From Nitrososphaerota archaeon (GTDB lineage Archaea > Thermoproteota > Nitrososphaeria > Nitrososphaerales > Nitrosopumilaceae), in the NCBI GenBank assembly GCA_028867235.1, contig JAGWGS010000023.1, forward strand, positions 1 through 11,660: 11,660 nucleotides of DNA. The letters are read 5' to 3'. Below are positions 1 to 6,030 of this stretch, one piece after another. A model generated the notes under the pieces. The model was given only the letters and a program-made list of their open reading frames with translations, ran no database searches and had not been told where the DNA came from. Position numbers and translations under genes: made by a program. Numbering within the stretch: position 1 is the stretch's first letter; the number at the start of each line of letters is the position of its first letter.

Positions 1-894
1 GACAAGGATACTGCAACAAAAATGAAAGATGCAAGAGATGTTGCTCTAAATGTTAATGGTACAAATTTTGCCATATTGCATGTAGATGATGTTTACACTT
101 TTGATAAAAACACGGTTGCACCAAAAATCTACGGAACATCCGACATAAAACATCCTGGCGTTGCAAAAACTATGAACATGAAAGAGTTTCTTGTTGGTGG
201 TAAAATTGATTATGTAAAAAGGCCAGATGAGACTCAAATCAGACGATACAGGAAAACACCTACTCAAACAAGGGAATTTTTCCAAAAGGCTGGATGGAAA
301 ACAATTGTAGCATTTCAAACAAGAAATGTACCACATGTTGCCCATGAAATGCTTCAAAAGGCATCTCTTAATACACATGACGGATTATTTGTAAATCCGC
401 TGATAGGTAAGAAAAAGTCAGGAGACTATAAGGATGAAGCGATTGTTGCTGCATACGAATCCCTCATGCAAAATTATTATCCTCAGAACAGATGTTATCT
501 TGGAACATTGCATACCGAGATGAGATATGCAGGACCAAAAGAAGCAATACATCATTCCATAATGAGGAAAAATTTTGGATGTACTAATATCATAATAGGA
601 AGAGATCATGCAGGTGTAGGTACATACTATGATCCATTTGCTTCACAAAAAATATTTGATCTATATCCTGACATTGAAATAGAACCCATATTCTTTCCTG
701 CATTCTTTTATTGTAGAAAATGCCTGTCATTTGCAAGTGAGAGAAATTGTCCGCATGATACAGAATACCAAGAGAGCCTGAGTGGTACTAAGCTTAGAAA
801 AATGATTCTTGATAAGCAAAGCCCATCTGAATACATGATGAGACCCGAAGTATTTGAGGTACTGGCAAAATCAAACAATCCCTTTGTGGACTAG
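1..894 (+). CDS. sat: Sulfate adenylyltransferase (ATP sulfurylase), 5' end missing
   Basis: Makes adenosine 5'-phosphosulfate and pyrophosphate from ATP and sulfate, the first step of sulfate activation in the cytoplasm. The reading frame is open to base 1, so the N-terminus lies outside the window; the first ATG at 22 is internal. Numbered from that Met, the nucleotide-binding motif is QTRNVPHVAHE (99-109), the family's QTRNxxHxxHE. The second motif GRDHAGVG is at 193-200, and GTKLRKM is at 255-261. Cys231, Cys234, Cys243 and His245 form the zinc-binding knuckle known from archaeal and Thermus-type enzymes. The visible 297 residues plus a missing N-terminal PUA-like part fit the usual length of about 380. 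A short T-run (896-900) follows the stop and could act in termination. The identification is firm; the physiological direction (assimilation is likely) is inferred. Confidence 0.96.
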   Translation, partial: DKDTATKMKDARDVALNVNGTNFAILHVDDVYTFDKNTVAPKIYGTSDIKHPGVAKTMNMKEFLVGGKIDYVKRPDETQIRRYRKTPTQTREFFQKAGWKTIVAFQTRNVPHVAHEMLQKASLNTHDGLFVNPLIGKKKSGDYKDEAIVAAYESLMQNYYPQNRCYLGTLHTEMRYAGPKEAIHHSIMRKNFGCTNIIIGRDHAGVGTYYDPFASQKIFDLYPDIEIEPIFFPAFFYCRKCLSFASERNCPHDTEYQESLSGTKLRKMILDKQSPSEYMMRPEVFEVLAKSNNPFVD

Positions 895-895
895 A

Positions 896-904
896 TTTTT
901 ATTG
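896..904 (+). promoter_or_regulatory. TATA-like box for the 927 gene
   Basis: The sequence TTTTTATTG is centred about 27 bp before the ATG at 927, the spacing expected for a leaderless archaeal transcript. It also follows the sat stop directly, so the same T-rich stretch may end the sat transcript. AT-rich sequence makes chance matches common. Confidence 0.35.
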
Positions 905-926
905 AAATGGATATTCACTTCAAGTT

Positions 927-1628
927 ATGCGTATCTTACTTGTGGCACTTTTGTTGACAGGTTCATTTCTACCTGTATATGCTCAAGAAGCTACTATGAA
1001 CAAGTCTGAACGCTATGATTCTGTTACAGTACCATATAGTGCATTTAACGTAAATGCCAAAAATGCTACAGTCTTCAAACTTGACCATGAACATGTAACA
1101 AACTGGGAGATTGAGATGCAAAACAAACTCCATTATGCGGGTCAGGGTGGAAATACTGTAGTAAGATTGTATGAAGATCTCAAAACACCAAAATTCATAG
1201 AAATTGGTATGGGAGGTCCCCCTGACTATAGATTTTGGGTTGCTGTCAACACTCCTGAAGATGGATATTTTATGATCCATGATGAAAAAAAGATTGGCTG
1301 GACTTCTGACAAACTCATAACTGCAACCCATTCAAGCAATGGTGGTCTGACTGTTAGCGTAGGATCAAAAGAAGCAGTTGCAAATCTGGATGTTGCTGGT
1401 TTTACAATGAGAGAATTTACAGTATCTGGAATGAATTCCGTATCTGATCCTCCGCCAGTAGATTCAGGTCAATTTACTTTTAGTATCATTTCTGGTGATC
1501 CTTCTGGAAATTTGATATTCTACATGCCATTTATGGTGCTTGCAGTAACAATAGTACTGATTGTAGTATTGCTAAAAACTAAAAATAGAACCTCAGAGGA
1601 AAAAATGCCTCAGAATAATTCTTCCTAG
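927..1628 (+). CDS. Secreted, C-terminally membrane-anchored protein of unknown function
   Basis: I do not recognise a family. The 233-residue protein has a clear signal peptide: Met-Arg, a hydrophobic stretch at 3-17, and a likely cleavage after VYA (17-19). An extracellular domain of about 170 residues follows, rich in beta-type sequence and aromatic residues (40-185). A proline-rich stretch (175-178) precedes one transmembrane helix (about 195-216) and a short charged tail (217-233). Predicted topology is domain outside, tail inside. External N-glycosylation sequons occur at N25 (NKS) and N46 (NAT). It overlaps the oppositely oriented nth by 4 bp (1625-1628), tail to tail. The ATG start is supported by the signal peptide that begins immediately and by a TATA-like box 27 bp upstream. 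Cell-surface location is inferred from topology only. Confidence 0.8.
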   Translation: MRILLVALLLTGSFLPVYAQEATMNKSERYDSVTVPYSAFNVNAKNATVFKLDHEHVTNWEIEMQNKLHYAGQGGNTVVRLYEDLKTPKFIEIGMGGPPDYRFWVAVNTPEDGYFMIHDEKKIGWTSDKLITATHSSNGGLTVSVGSKEAVANLDVAGFTMREFTVSGMNSVSDPPPVDSGQFTFSIISGDPSGNLIFYMPFMVLAVTIVLIVVLLKTKNRTSEEKMPQNNSS

Positions 1629-2281
1629 TTTCTTGTTGTATAGTAATCACAATCTTTCTTTATCTGACAAACAGAACACATTGGTGATATTGGCTTGCAA
1701 ATGTTTTGTCCGTACATTACAAACGTATCATTTATTCTAATCCAGTATTCCTTTGGGATCTTTTTCATAAGTTCAATCTCTGTCTCTTCTGGAGTCTTGG
1801 TCTGTACCATTCCCAGTCTGTTAGAAATTCTATGTACATGTGTATCAACAGGTATTGCAGGTTGATCAAATGCATAAACCAAGACACAGTTTGCAGTCTT
1901 TCGGCCCACTCCTGGCAAAGTTAATAGTTCTTCCATGGTACTGGGAACTGTACCTGAATATTTTGAATCAATGATTGATGCAACTTCAATTATCCTTTTT
2001 GCTTTTACATGATAGAAACCTGTTCTTTTGATTATTTTTTCTACATCTGATAACTTTGCTTTTGCAAGTGATCTGGCAGTCTTGTATTTGGAAAATAATT
2101 CTCTTACTACTGCAGATGTACTTTCATCTCTTGTTCTTGCTGAGAGTATAGTGCCTATCAAAATGCTCAAGGGACTGCCATTTTCTGCCTCACGAAGTTC
2201 CCTTAGTGCTGTCATGCGAGGAGGCTTTACAGAGTCCATTGTTGAAATCATGCCGTCTAAAATTCTCTTAATTTTTTTCAT
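1625..2281 (-). CDS. nth: Endonuclease III (DNA glycosylase/AP lyase)
   Basis: Base-excision repair enzyme that removes oxidised pyrimidines and cleaves the abasic site by beta-elimination. The 218-residue length is typical. The helix-hairpin-helix motif LPGVGRKTA lies at 122-130 with the Schiff-base lysine at Lys128. The catalytic aspartate is Asp146 in VDTHVHR (145-151). The [4Fe-4S] loop is Cys195-x6-Cys202-x2-Cys205-x5-Cys211, exactly the family spacing. The N-terminal helix motif reads LSARTRDE (46-53) where E. coli has LSAQTTD. Its ATG overlaps the stop of the upstream small gene as ATGA (2278-2281), which implies translational coupling in a two-gene operon. MutY is less likely, since the spacing and length are those of Nth and there is no C-terminal NUDIX-like domain. 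Confidence 0.95.
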   Translation of the reverse strand: MKKIKRILDGMISTMDSVKPPRMTALRELREAENGSPLSILIGTILSARTRDESTSAVVRELFSKYKTARSLAKAKLSDVEKIIKRTGFYHVKAKRIIEVASIIDSKYSGTVPSTMEELLTLPGVGRKTANCVLVYAFDQPAIPVDTHVHRISNRLGMVQTKTPEETEIELMKKIPKEYWIRINDTFVMYGQNICKPISPMCSVCQIKKDCDYYTTRN

Positions 2282-2568
2282 GGATAGATAACAGTATTTC
2301 CTGTAGTCTTGACTTTTGCAGCTTTGGCCTGGTCCATAGTGTCAAAATGTTCTATAAGATACAATGACTCTCCAGGTATACCATGAGGATCAATTCCGCA
2401 AAGATTGAATCCTTTCTCTGGGGTAAATTTCTTTATTTCTTCTGAGATTAAATCGTAAGCCAACTTACATACTAGATAAGGGCGATGAGGATTTTTAATG
2501 TTCTTAATTTTAGTTATTAATACAAGTAATAGGATATCTTTTCCATAATGGCATATTGAGAAATCCAT
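2278..2568 (-). CDS. Small conserved-looking hypothetical protein upstream of nth
   Basis: Unrecognised protein, up to 96 residues. The C-terminal two thirds looks like a compact soluble alpha/beta domain, with KLAYDLISEEIKKF at 35-48, GFNLCGIDPHGIPGE at 53-67, and a final helix-strand segment rich in Ala, Lys and Thr. The first 27 residues from the ATG at 2568 are Ile/Leu/Lys-rich and look unlike the rest, so the true start is uncertain. No in-frame ATG, GTG or TTG occurs between codon 1 and a TTG at codon 36 (2463-2461). A TATA-like stretch (ATTAATAA on the minus strand, about 2516-2523) lies inside the 5' part, which would fit a later, perhaps non-standard, start. Its stop overlaps the nth start by 4 bp, so it is probably co-expressed with the repair gene; a role in repair is only a guess from position. 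Confidence 0.65.
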   Translation of the reverse strand: MDFSICHYGKDILLLVLITKIKNIKNPHRPYLVCKLAYDLISEEIKKFTPEKGFNLCGIDPHGIPGESLYLIEHFDTMDQAKAAKVKTTGNTVIYP

Positions 2569-2595
2569 TTAGAATAAATGATCGGTAGAAGAATC

Positions 2596-2952
2596 TTATG
2601 CTGTTACTTTAGTCTTGGTCTTAGTTTCTGATGATTCTAGAGCTCGTTTTGTAGCAAGTTCAAAGATTAGCTTGTCAATGTAGAATCCTTGCTTTGAATC
2701 CAGATTCATCTTGTACATTATTGCTTTTCCAACAGTTCTTGTTCTGGATAAAACTCCTTGTTGTTCTAAATTCTTGATTTCATTCAATGCAGTTTTGAAG
2801 GAAATTCCAGAATTTTTTGCTATGTCAGAAACAGAGTAATCCCACTCCTTGAAGGTTGCAAGAAAATCTAGGATCTTCGAGGTACTGCCTGGAAATACAC
2901 TTTCTAGTGGGCCTGTTTGTAATGCTTTTCTGGAATTTGATTTTTTGATCAT
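2596..2952 (-). CDS. Winged helix-turn-helix transcription regulator
   Basis: A 118-residue DNA-binding protein, most likely a dimeric transcription regulator. The basic N-terminal tail (1-12) is followed by helix 1 at about 24-35 and a helix-turn-helix at about 39-63 (YSVSDIAKNSGISFKTALNEIKN region). The wing is at 64-83, with EQQGVLSRTRTVGKAIMYKM as strand-turn-strand. A C-terminal helix (90-105) may dimerise, and the Lys/Thr tail looks disordered. The pattern is that of generic archaeal ArsR/MarR-like winged helices with no visible metal- or ligand-binding cysteines. It is transcribed away from a second small winged-helix gene across a region carrying direct and inverted repeats, so autoregulation and control of the neighbour are plausible but inferred. 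The ATG at 2952 overlaps the stop of a five-codon upstream reading frame. Confidence 0.8.
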   Translation of the reverse strand: MIKKSNSRKALQTGPLESVFPGSTSKILDFLATFKEWDYSVSDIAKNSGISFKTALNEIKNLEQQGVLSRTRTVGKAIMYKMNLDSKQGFYIDKLIFELATKRALESSETKTKTKVTA

Positions 2953-2968
2953 TTAATTTTCGCCATCT

Positions 2969-3015
2969 TTAGCTAGCTTAGCTTAAGATAGTTTAGGTTA
3001 GCTAGCTAAGCTTAA
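2969..3015. repeat. Imperfect 18-bp direct repeat, operator-like
   Basis: Two copies of TTAGCTAGCTNAGCTTAA lie at 2969-2986 and 2998-3015 and differ at one base (T versus A). Start-to-start spacing is 29 bp, close to three turns of DNA. Each contains the 8-bp palindrome AGCTAGCT. The copy at 2998-3015 overlaps the likely TATA box of the leftward regulator (3012-3020), and the other lies between that box and its start codon, positions suited to autorepression. Confidence 0.6.
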
Positions 3016-3020
3016 TAAAA
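3012..3020 (-). promoter_or_regulatory. TATA-like box for the leftward regulator
   Basis: The minus strand reads TTTTATTAA here. A transcript starting about 26 bp downstream (near 2990) would have a leader of roughly 37 nt before the ATG at 2952. The box overlaps one copy of the direct repeat. A weaker candidate, TATCTTAAG (about 2982-2990), would give an almost leaderless mRNA, so the choice is not settled. Confidence 0.4.
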
Positions 3021-3028
3021 TTACCCAT

Positions 3029-3052
3029 TATTATGTAAATAATTACATAATA
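3029..3052. promoter_or_regulatory. Perfect 10-bp inverted repeat, probable operator
   Basis: TATTATGTAA at 3029-3038 and TTACATAATA at 3043-3052 are exact reverse complements separated by 4 bp. This is the classic size and symmetry of a site for a dimeric winged-helix protein. It lies midway between two divergent regulator genes and abuts the TATA-like box of the rightward gene (3054-3060). Binding would be expected to block the transcription machinery there. Which of the two neighbours binds cannot be told from sequence. Confidence 0.6.
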
Positions 3053-3053
3053 G

Positions 3054-3060
3054 TTATATC
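3054..3060 (+). promoter_or_regulatory. TATA-like box for the rightward winged-helix gene
   Basis: TTATATC is centred about 27 bp before the TTG at 3084, the distance expected if transcription begins at the start codon. The same heptamer recurs at the equivalent place before the TTG-initiated dehydratase gene at 3420, which strengthens both calls. Confidence 0.5.
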
Positions 3061-3083
3061 AATCTAAACACATTTAGAAATTA

Positions 3084-3338
3084 TTGGTATATGATGATGT
3101 AAGCAAGACAATACTGAGAAAGTTACTCTATGATAATAGAATTGGTGCAAAGCACATATTACTTGAAAATCTAAAGACTGGATTTCCATCTCACCTCAAA
3201 GGCGATATTGATAAGAAACTAAAGAAATTGGTAAAAGAAAACTTGATCTTAAAACATCCTACATCATATGGTCCACAATATGCTTTGAATCCTCAAAAAG
3301 TGCAAGAGATTATCAATATACTAAATGATAGTATATGA
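3084..3338 (+). CDS. Small archaeal winged-helix-like protein, TTG start
   Basis: An 84-residue protein with the layout of a minimal winged helix. Helix 1 is at 6-17, a segment GAKHILLENLKTGFP at 21-35, a lysine-rich helix DIDKKLKKLVKENLI at 41-55, a wing KHPTSYGPQYALNP at 57-70, and a final helix at 71-82. The RIGAKH ... PTSYGPQ.ALNP pattern reminds me of a widespread archaeal family of uncharacterised small proteins with an RIGGKH-type motif; this is recollection, not a search. A stop codon (3075-3077) lies in frame just upstream and no in-frame ATG is nearby, so TTG at 3084 is the only reasonable start. It is a candidate DNA- or RNA-binding regulator, divergent to another winged-helix gene, and 81 bp before phosphomevalonate dehydratase. 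Confidence 0.75.
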   Translation: MVYDDVSKTILRKLLYDNRIGAKHILLENLKTGFPSHLKGDIDKKLKKLVKENLILKHPTSYGPQYALNPQKVQEIINILNDSI

Positions 3339-3390
3339 CGGCTACAAATTCAACTTCGGATGTTTCCATTATACCCAGGTTTTTCTAACT

Positions 3391-3399
3391 TATTATATC
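3391..3399 (+). promoter_or_regulatory. TATA-like box for the phosphomevalonate dehydratase operon
   Basis: TATTATATC lies 24-26 bp before the TTG at 3420, which fits a leaderless or nearly leaderless transcript of the two-gene operon. The intergenic stretch 3339-3419 holds nothing else clear apart from a 17-codon open frame. Confidence 0.5.
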
Positions 3400-3419
3400 T
3401 GTTGTAACAAAGCTTAGCA

Positions 3420-4574
3420 TTGGAATTAACAAAAGAAGAAGAGGAAGCACTTGATGGAAAACAAGGTGAATCACTTGCACTTGCATACAGGACTCTTGTT
3501 GCAATAGGAGAGGCTTCAGGAGCTGATAGATTAATTCCAATAGAATGGGCTCACCTTTCAGGTGTTAATTATAATACAATAGGTGATGCAGGAAAGGAAT
3601 TTCTGTCACACTTGAGTCAAGATGCCAAATTCAAAGTAAAAACAACTGTAAATCCAATGGGATTTGATTTTGATTCTGTATCACAATATAACTTGGATGA
3701 CAAATTCATTGAAAATCAGAGTAGCATAAAAAATTCATATGAAAAAATGGGCGTAATTCCATCATATTCCTGCATCCCATACGAAATATTTGACATTCCA
3801 AAACAAGGAACACATGTATCATTTGCAGAAAGTAATGCTGCAATCTATGCAAATTCTTTTGCAGGACTCAAAACAAACAAGGAGGGGGCATTTAGTGCAC
3901 TTGCAAGCGCACTAACCGGTAAGAGTCCATGCTCTGATCTACGTGATGATGATATACGTAAACCAAACCTGACAATTCGCATGAAGGTAGAATCTAAAGA
4001 TGAGCTAACATATGGTATGCTTGGATATTTTGCAGGAAAGGTAGCAGGAAGCTCTGTTGCGATATCAGGAGTAAGTGAACTTGACAGACGCAGTTGCAAG
4101 TCTCTTTGTGCAGGTATGGGTACATCTGGTGCATGTGGTATGTTCACTTTTGGAGAAGGAGAGGGTGAGAAAATAGATTTTGATAAAAATGAGTTACAAA
4201 AAATACATGACGAACTAAACACGTCTGAGAGTGGAGATCTCATAACACTTGGTAGTCCACAACTTGGTCTTGAAGAGATAGGTGATTTGGCACTTATGCT
4301 AAAGGGAAGATCATTTCAAAAACGCTGTATGATATTTTGCCCGCGTGCAATAAAAGATCAGATAACCAATCTGGGTTATACTAGAGAACTAGAAAGAGCA
4401 GGGGGAGAAATACTGTATGATTGTTGCACATGTCTGTCTCCATTGGTTGATAACAAACAAGTTGATTCTGTTATTACAAATAGTGTCAAAGGAGCATATT
4501 ATCTCAAGACATCAAACAATGTAGATGTCAATCTCAAGAGTCTTAAAAAAATAATAGAAGAGGAAACAAGATGA
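3420..4574 (+). CDS. Phosphomevalonate dehydratase large subunit (aconitase X catalytic domain)
   Basis: Aconitase-X family protein. In archaea the separate large and small subunits form phosphomevalonate dehydratase, which converts (R)-5-phosphomevalonate to trans-anhydromevalonate 5-phosphate in the modified mevalonate pathway for isoprenoid lipids. Length is 384 residues. Family signatures seen are YSCIPYE (116-122), AESNAAIYANSFAGLKTNKEG (136-156), ALTGKSP (164-170), RRSCKSLCAGMGTSGACG (223-240) and YDCCTCLSPL (333-342). The Cys-rich segments around Cys118, Cys230, Cys303, Cys307 and Cys336/338 are candidates for iron-sulfur ligands; the exact ligands are not assignable by eye. The start is TTG, as no ATG or GTG lies in frame nearby and a TATA-like box sits 24-26 bp upstream. 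Its stop overlaps the small-subunit ATG (4571-4574). Bacterial relatives are hydroxyproline dehydratases, but the split form and the archaeal setting favour the mevalonate role. Confidence 0.9.
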   Translation: MELTKEEEEALDGKQGESLALAYRTLVAIGEASGADRLIPIEWAHLSGVNYNTIGDAGKEFLSHLSQDAKFKVKTTVNPMGFDFDSVSQYNLDDKFIENQSSIKNSYEKMGVIPSYSCIPYEIFDIPKQGTHVSFAESNAAIYANSFAGLKTNKEGAFSALASALTGKSPCSDLRDDDIRKPNLTIRMKVESKDELTYGMLGYFAGKVAGSSVAISGVSELDRRSCKSLCAGMGTSGACGMFTFGEGEGEKIDFDKNELQKIHDELNTSESGDLITLGSPQLGLEEIGDLALMLKGRSFQKRCMIFCPRAIKDQITNLGYTRELERAGGEILYDCCTCLSPLVDNKQVDSVITNSVKGAYYLKTSNNVDVNLKSLKKIIEEETR

Positions 4575-4954
4575 ACGTCAAGGTTATAGTAAGAGGAAAA
4601 GCAACAGGTTCCCTTCTTGTAGCAAAAAATCCTATAAATTTTCTTGGTGGAATTGATAAAAAAACTGGTATAGTTCATGATAAAAAACATGATCTCTTTG
4701 GAAAATATATTGGAGAAAAAATTCTCGCATTCCCATTTGGTGTGGGAAGCAGTGTTGGAGCTTATACCTTGTATTCTCTGAAATACAATAACTGTGCACC
4801 TCTTGCTATAATATGCCTAAAAGCAGATCTAACAACCGCATCTGGATGTGCTATTTCAAATATTCCTCTAGTTGTCACAAACAAAAATGACTTTGACTTG
4901 TTGCATGAAAATAAACAGATTACACTTGATGCAGTATCTGGAACAATCTCATAA
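4571..4954 (+). CDS. Phosphomevalonate dehydratase small subunit (aconitase X swivel domain)
   Basis: A 127-residue partner of the large subunit, carrying the aconitase-type swivelling domain (DUF126 type). Key segments are RGKATGSLLVAKNPINFLGG (8-27), IDKKTGIVHDKKHDLFGK (28-45), and the conserved FPFGVGSSVGAYTLYSL (54-70), whose serines (Ser60/Ser61) lie at the active site in relatives. The C-terminal LTTASGCAISNIPLV (87-101) is also typical of the family. It is translationally coupled to the large subunit by an ATGA overlap, as expected for a 1:1 complex. Its 3' end overlaps the opposing AMMECR1 gene by 6 bp (4949-4954). In several bacteria the two parts are fused in one chain; here they are separate, the archaeal arrangement. 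Confidence 0.9.
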   Translation: MNVKVIVRGKATGSLLVAKNPINFLGGIDKKTGIVHDKKHDLFGKYIGEKILAFPFGVGSSVGAYTLYSLKYNNCAPLAIICLKADLTTASGCAISNIPLVVTNKNDFDLLHENKQITLDAVSGTIS

Positions 4955-5548
4955 TTTCAATCTTTTAATGTCCTTGTTTGGTTTTATTTCCTTGAATACA
5001 ATTCCTTCAAATTTGAAGACTCTAGTACTTTTTTGCTCCCAATGATCAAACGGGGCTCCTGCTTTTTCACATGTATAATTCAAAAATTCCTCTACACTCC
5101 ACCCATATTCTACAGGAACTTGAGGAAGAAGCAATCCTGAACCCAACTCCCACTTTACAATTAGACCGTCCCTTCCTATCTTTATCATCTTGAGGTACTC
5201 TGATGGATCACTAACTTTGATCTCTGTGGGTGAACTCAGTACAGTGACCTCAAAGACAATTTCATCAAGCTCTTCAAATCTTACTGGAGGAAAACGTGGA
5301 TCTTCTGTGGATGATGCTATTGCAGCATCCAAAAGAGATTGATGCAATATTTTATTGGGAATGGGAAATCCTATACATCCTCTGAGACTTGTTTTCTTGT
5401 TAAGTGTTACAAAGACTCCTGACTTGAATGAAAATCTTGCTTTGATCTCTTTGTCAATTTCTATTTTTTTTCCTGTCCTGAGGTATTCTGTTACTGCTTT
5501 ACGTGCAGTTTTTACCAATATTTGTCCATCTTGATCTGATAAACTCAA
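4949..5548 (-). CDS. AMMECR1 family protein
   Basis: A 199-residue member of the AMMECR1 family, found in archaea and eukaryotes. Structures are known but the biochemical function is not established. The diagnostic LRGCIG motif is at 55-60 (Cys58), followed by STEDPRFPPV (80-89) and GLLLPQVPVEYGWSVEEFL (138-156) with a conserved CEKAG (160-164). It is the last gene of a minus-strand operon after RqcH and a Mut7-C protein. The start is read as TTG at 5548, overlapping the TGA of the upstream gene as TTGA. The nearest ATG (5553-5551) is out of frame and ends at once. The terminal-reinitiation overlap suggests its synthesis depends on translation of the upstream gene. Context hints at a role in RNA or translation quality control, which is inference only. 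Confidence 0.9.
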   Translation of the reverse strand: MSLSDQDGQILVKTARKAVTEYLRTGKKIEIDKEIKARFSFKSGVFVTLNKKTSLRGCIGFPIPNKILHQSLLDAAIASSTEDPRFPPVRFEELDEIVFEVTVLSSPTEIKVSDPSEYLKMIKIGRDGLIVKWELGSGLLLPQVPVEYGWSVEEFLNYTCEKAGAPFDHWEQKSTRVFKFEGIVFKEIKPNKDIKRLKL

Positions 5549-6030
5549 TTCATTCTATCATTTAGTCTTGCAGCAAACTCTTGAAGTTTTTGAAAATGAG
5601 TTCCTTCCCAATAAATTTTCTTACATGAATTACACAACCAAAATTTTCTCTCTCGTTCAAGTACTCCTTCAGGAACTTTGCCTATAATTCTGAATTTTTC
5701 AACTTGCTCCAAGTTTCCATTACACTCGATACAATGAGAATTGTCTGTATCTATTGAAAATTGTTCAAGTTCTATCTTTGCATTTATTTGTACAATTTGC
5801 TCTAATTCGTCATTTCCTCTGATAAGAACACACATTATGTTTTGTTTTTCTGCATTTTTTACAAGTTGTTCGTCTTTAGTTACAATTACACGCTTTTCAT
5901 TTTTTGCAATTAGTACAAGCTTGTCGTCTTCTATTGTGGAAAAATACTTGGAATCATAGCCTAAGATTCGTAGTTTTTTTGCAAGATTACCTAACATTGA
6001 ATCTATTACGAAATTTGGCCTTGTATTCAT
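5545..6030 (-). CDS. Mut7-C family PIN-like RNase domain protein with zinc ribbon
   Basis: A 161-residue protein of the Mut7-C family. The N-terminal PIN-like fold has FVIDSMLGNLAKKLRILGYD (7-26) with Asp10, then acidic Asp35/Asp36, and VIVTKDEQLV (48-57) with Asp53; these are the likely metal-binding residues of a nuclease. The C-terminal zinc ribbon has Cys100-x2-Cys103 and Cys133-x2-Cys136, ending in the family's CKKIYWEGTH (136-145). The domain is known as the C-terminal part of the MUT-7 exonuclease in C. elegans and as a stand-alone protein in archaea and bacteria, usually of unproven substrate. It overlaps RqcH upstream (ATGA, 6027-6030) and AMMECR1 downstream (TTGA, 5545-5548). An mRNA- or tRNA-cleaving role alongside RqcH is plausible but inferred. 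Confidence 0.88.
   Translation of the reverse strand: MNTRPNFVIDSMLGNLAKKLRILGYDSKYFSTIEDDKLVLIAKNEKRVIVTKDEQLVKNAEKQNIMCVLIRGNDELEQIVQINAKIELEQFSIDTDNSHCIECNGNLEQVEKFRIIGKVPEGVLERERKFWLCNSCKKIYWEGTHFQKLQEFAARLNDRMN

Noticed and set aside
46..378. Open frame of 110 codons antisense to sat
   Set aside because: It lies wholly opposite strong ATP sulfurylase motifs, its translation shows no domain, and it is rich in Cys, Phe and Ile as expected for an antisense shadow.
895..926. Rho-independent-like terminator after sat
   Set aside because: Only a five-base T-run and no stem; the run also matches a TATA-like box for the next gene, so a separate terminator entry is not supported.
2969..3052. 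Repeats considered as a CRISPR array or attachment site
   Set aside because: There are only two direct-repeat copies of 18 bp with an 11-bp gap and no cas or integrase gene. Position between divergent regulators fits operators better.
3845..4243. 132-codon open frame antisense to the dehydratase large subunit
   Set aside because: The plus strand encodes conserved aconitase-X motifs here; the reverse translation is serine-rich with no recognisable fold.
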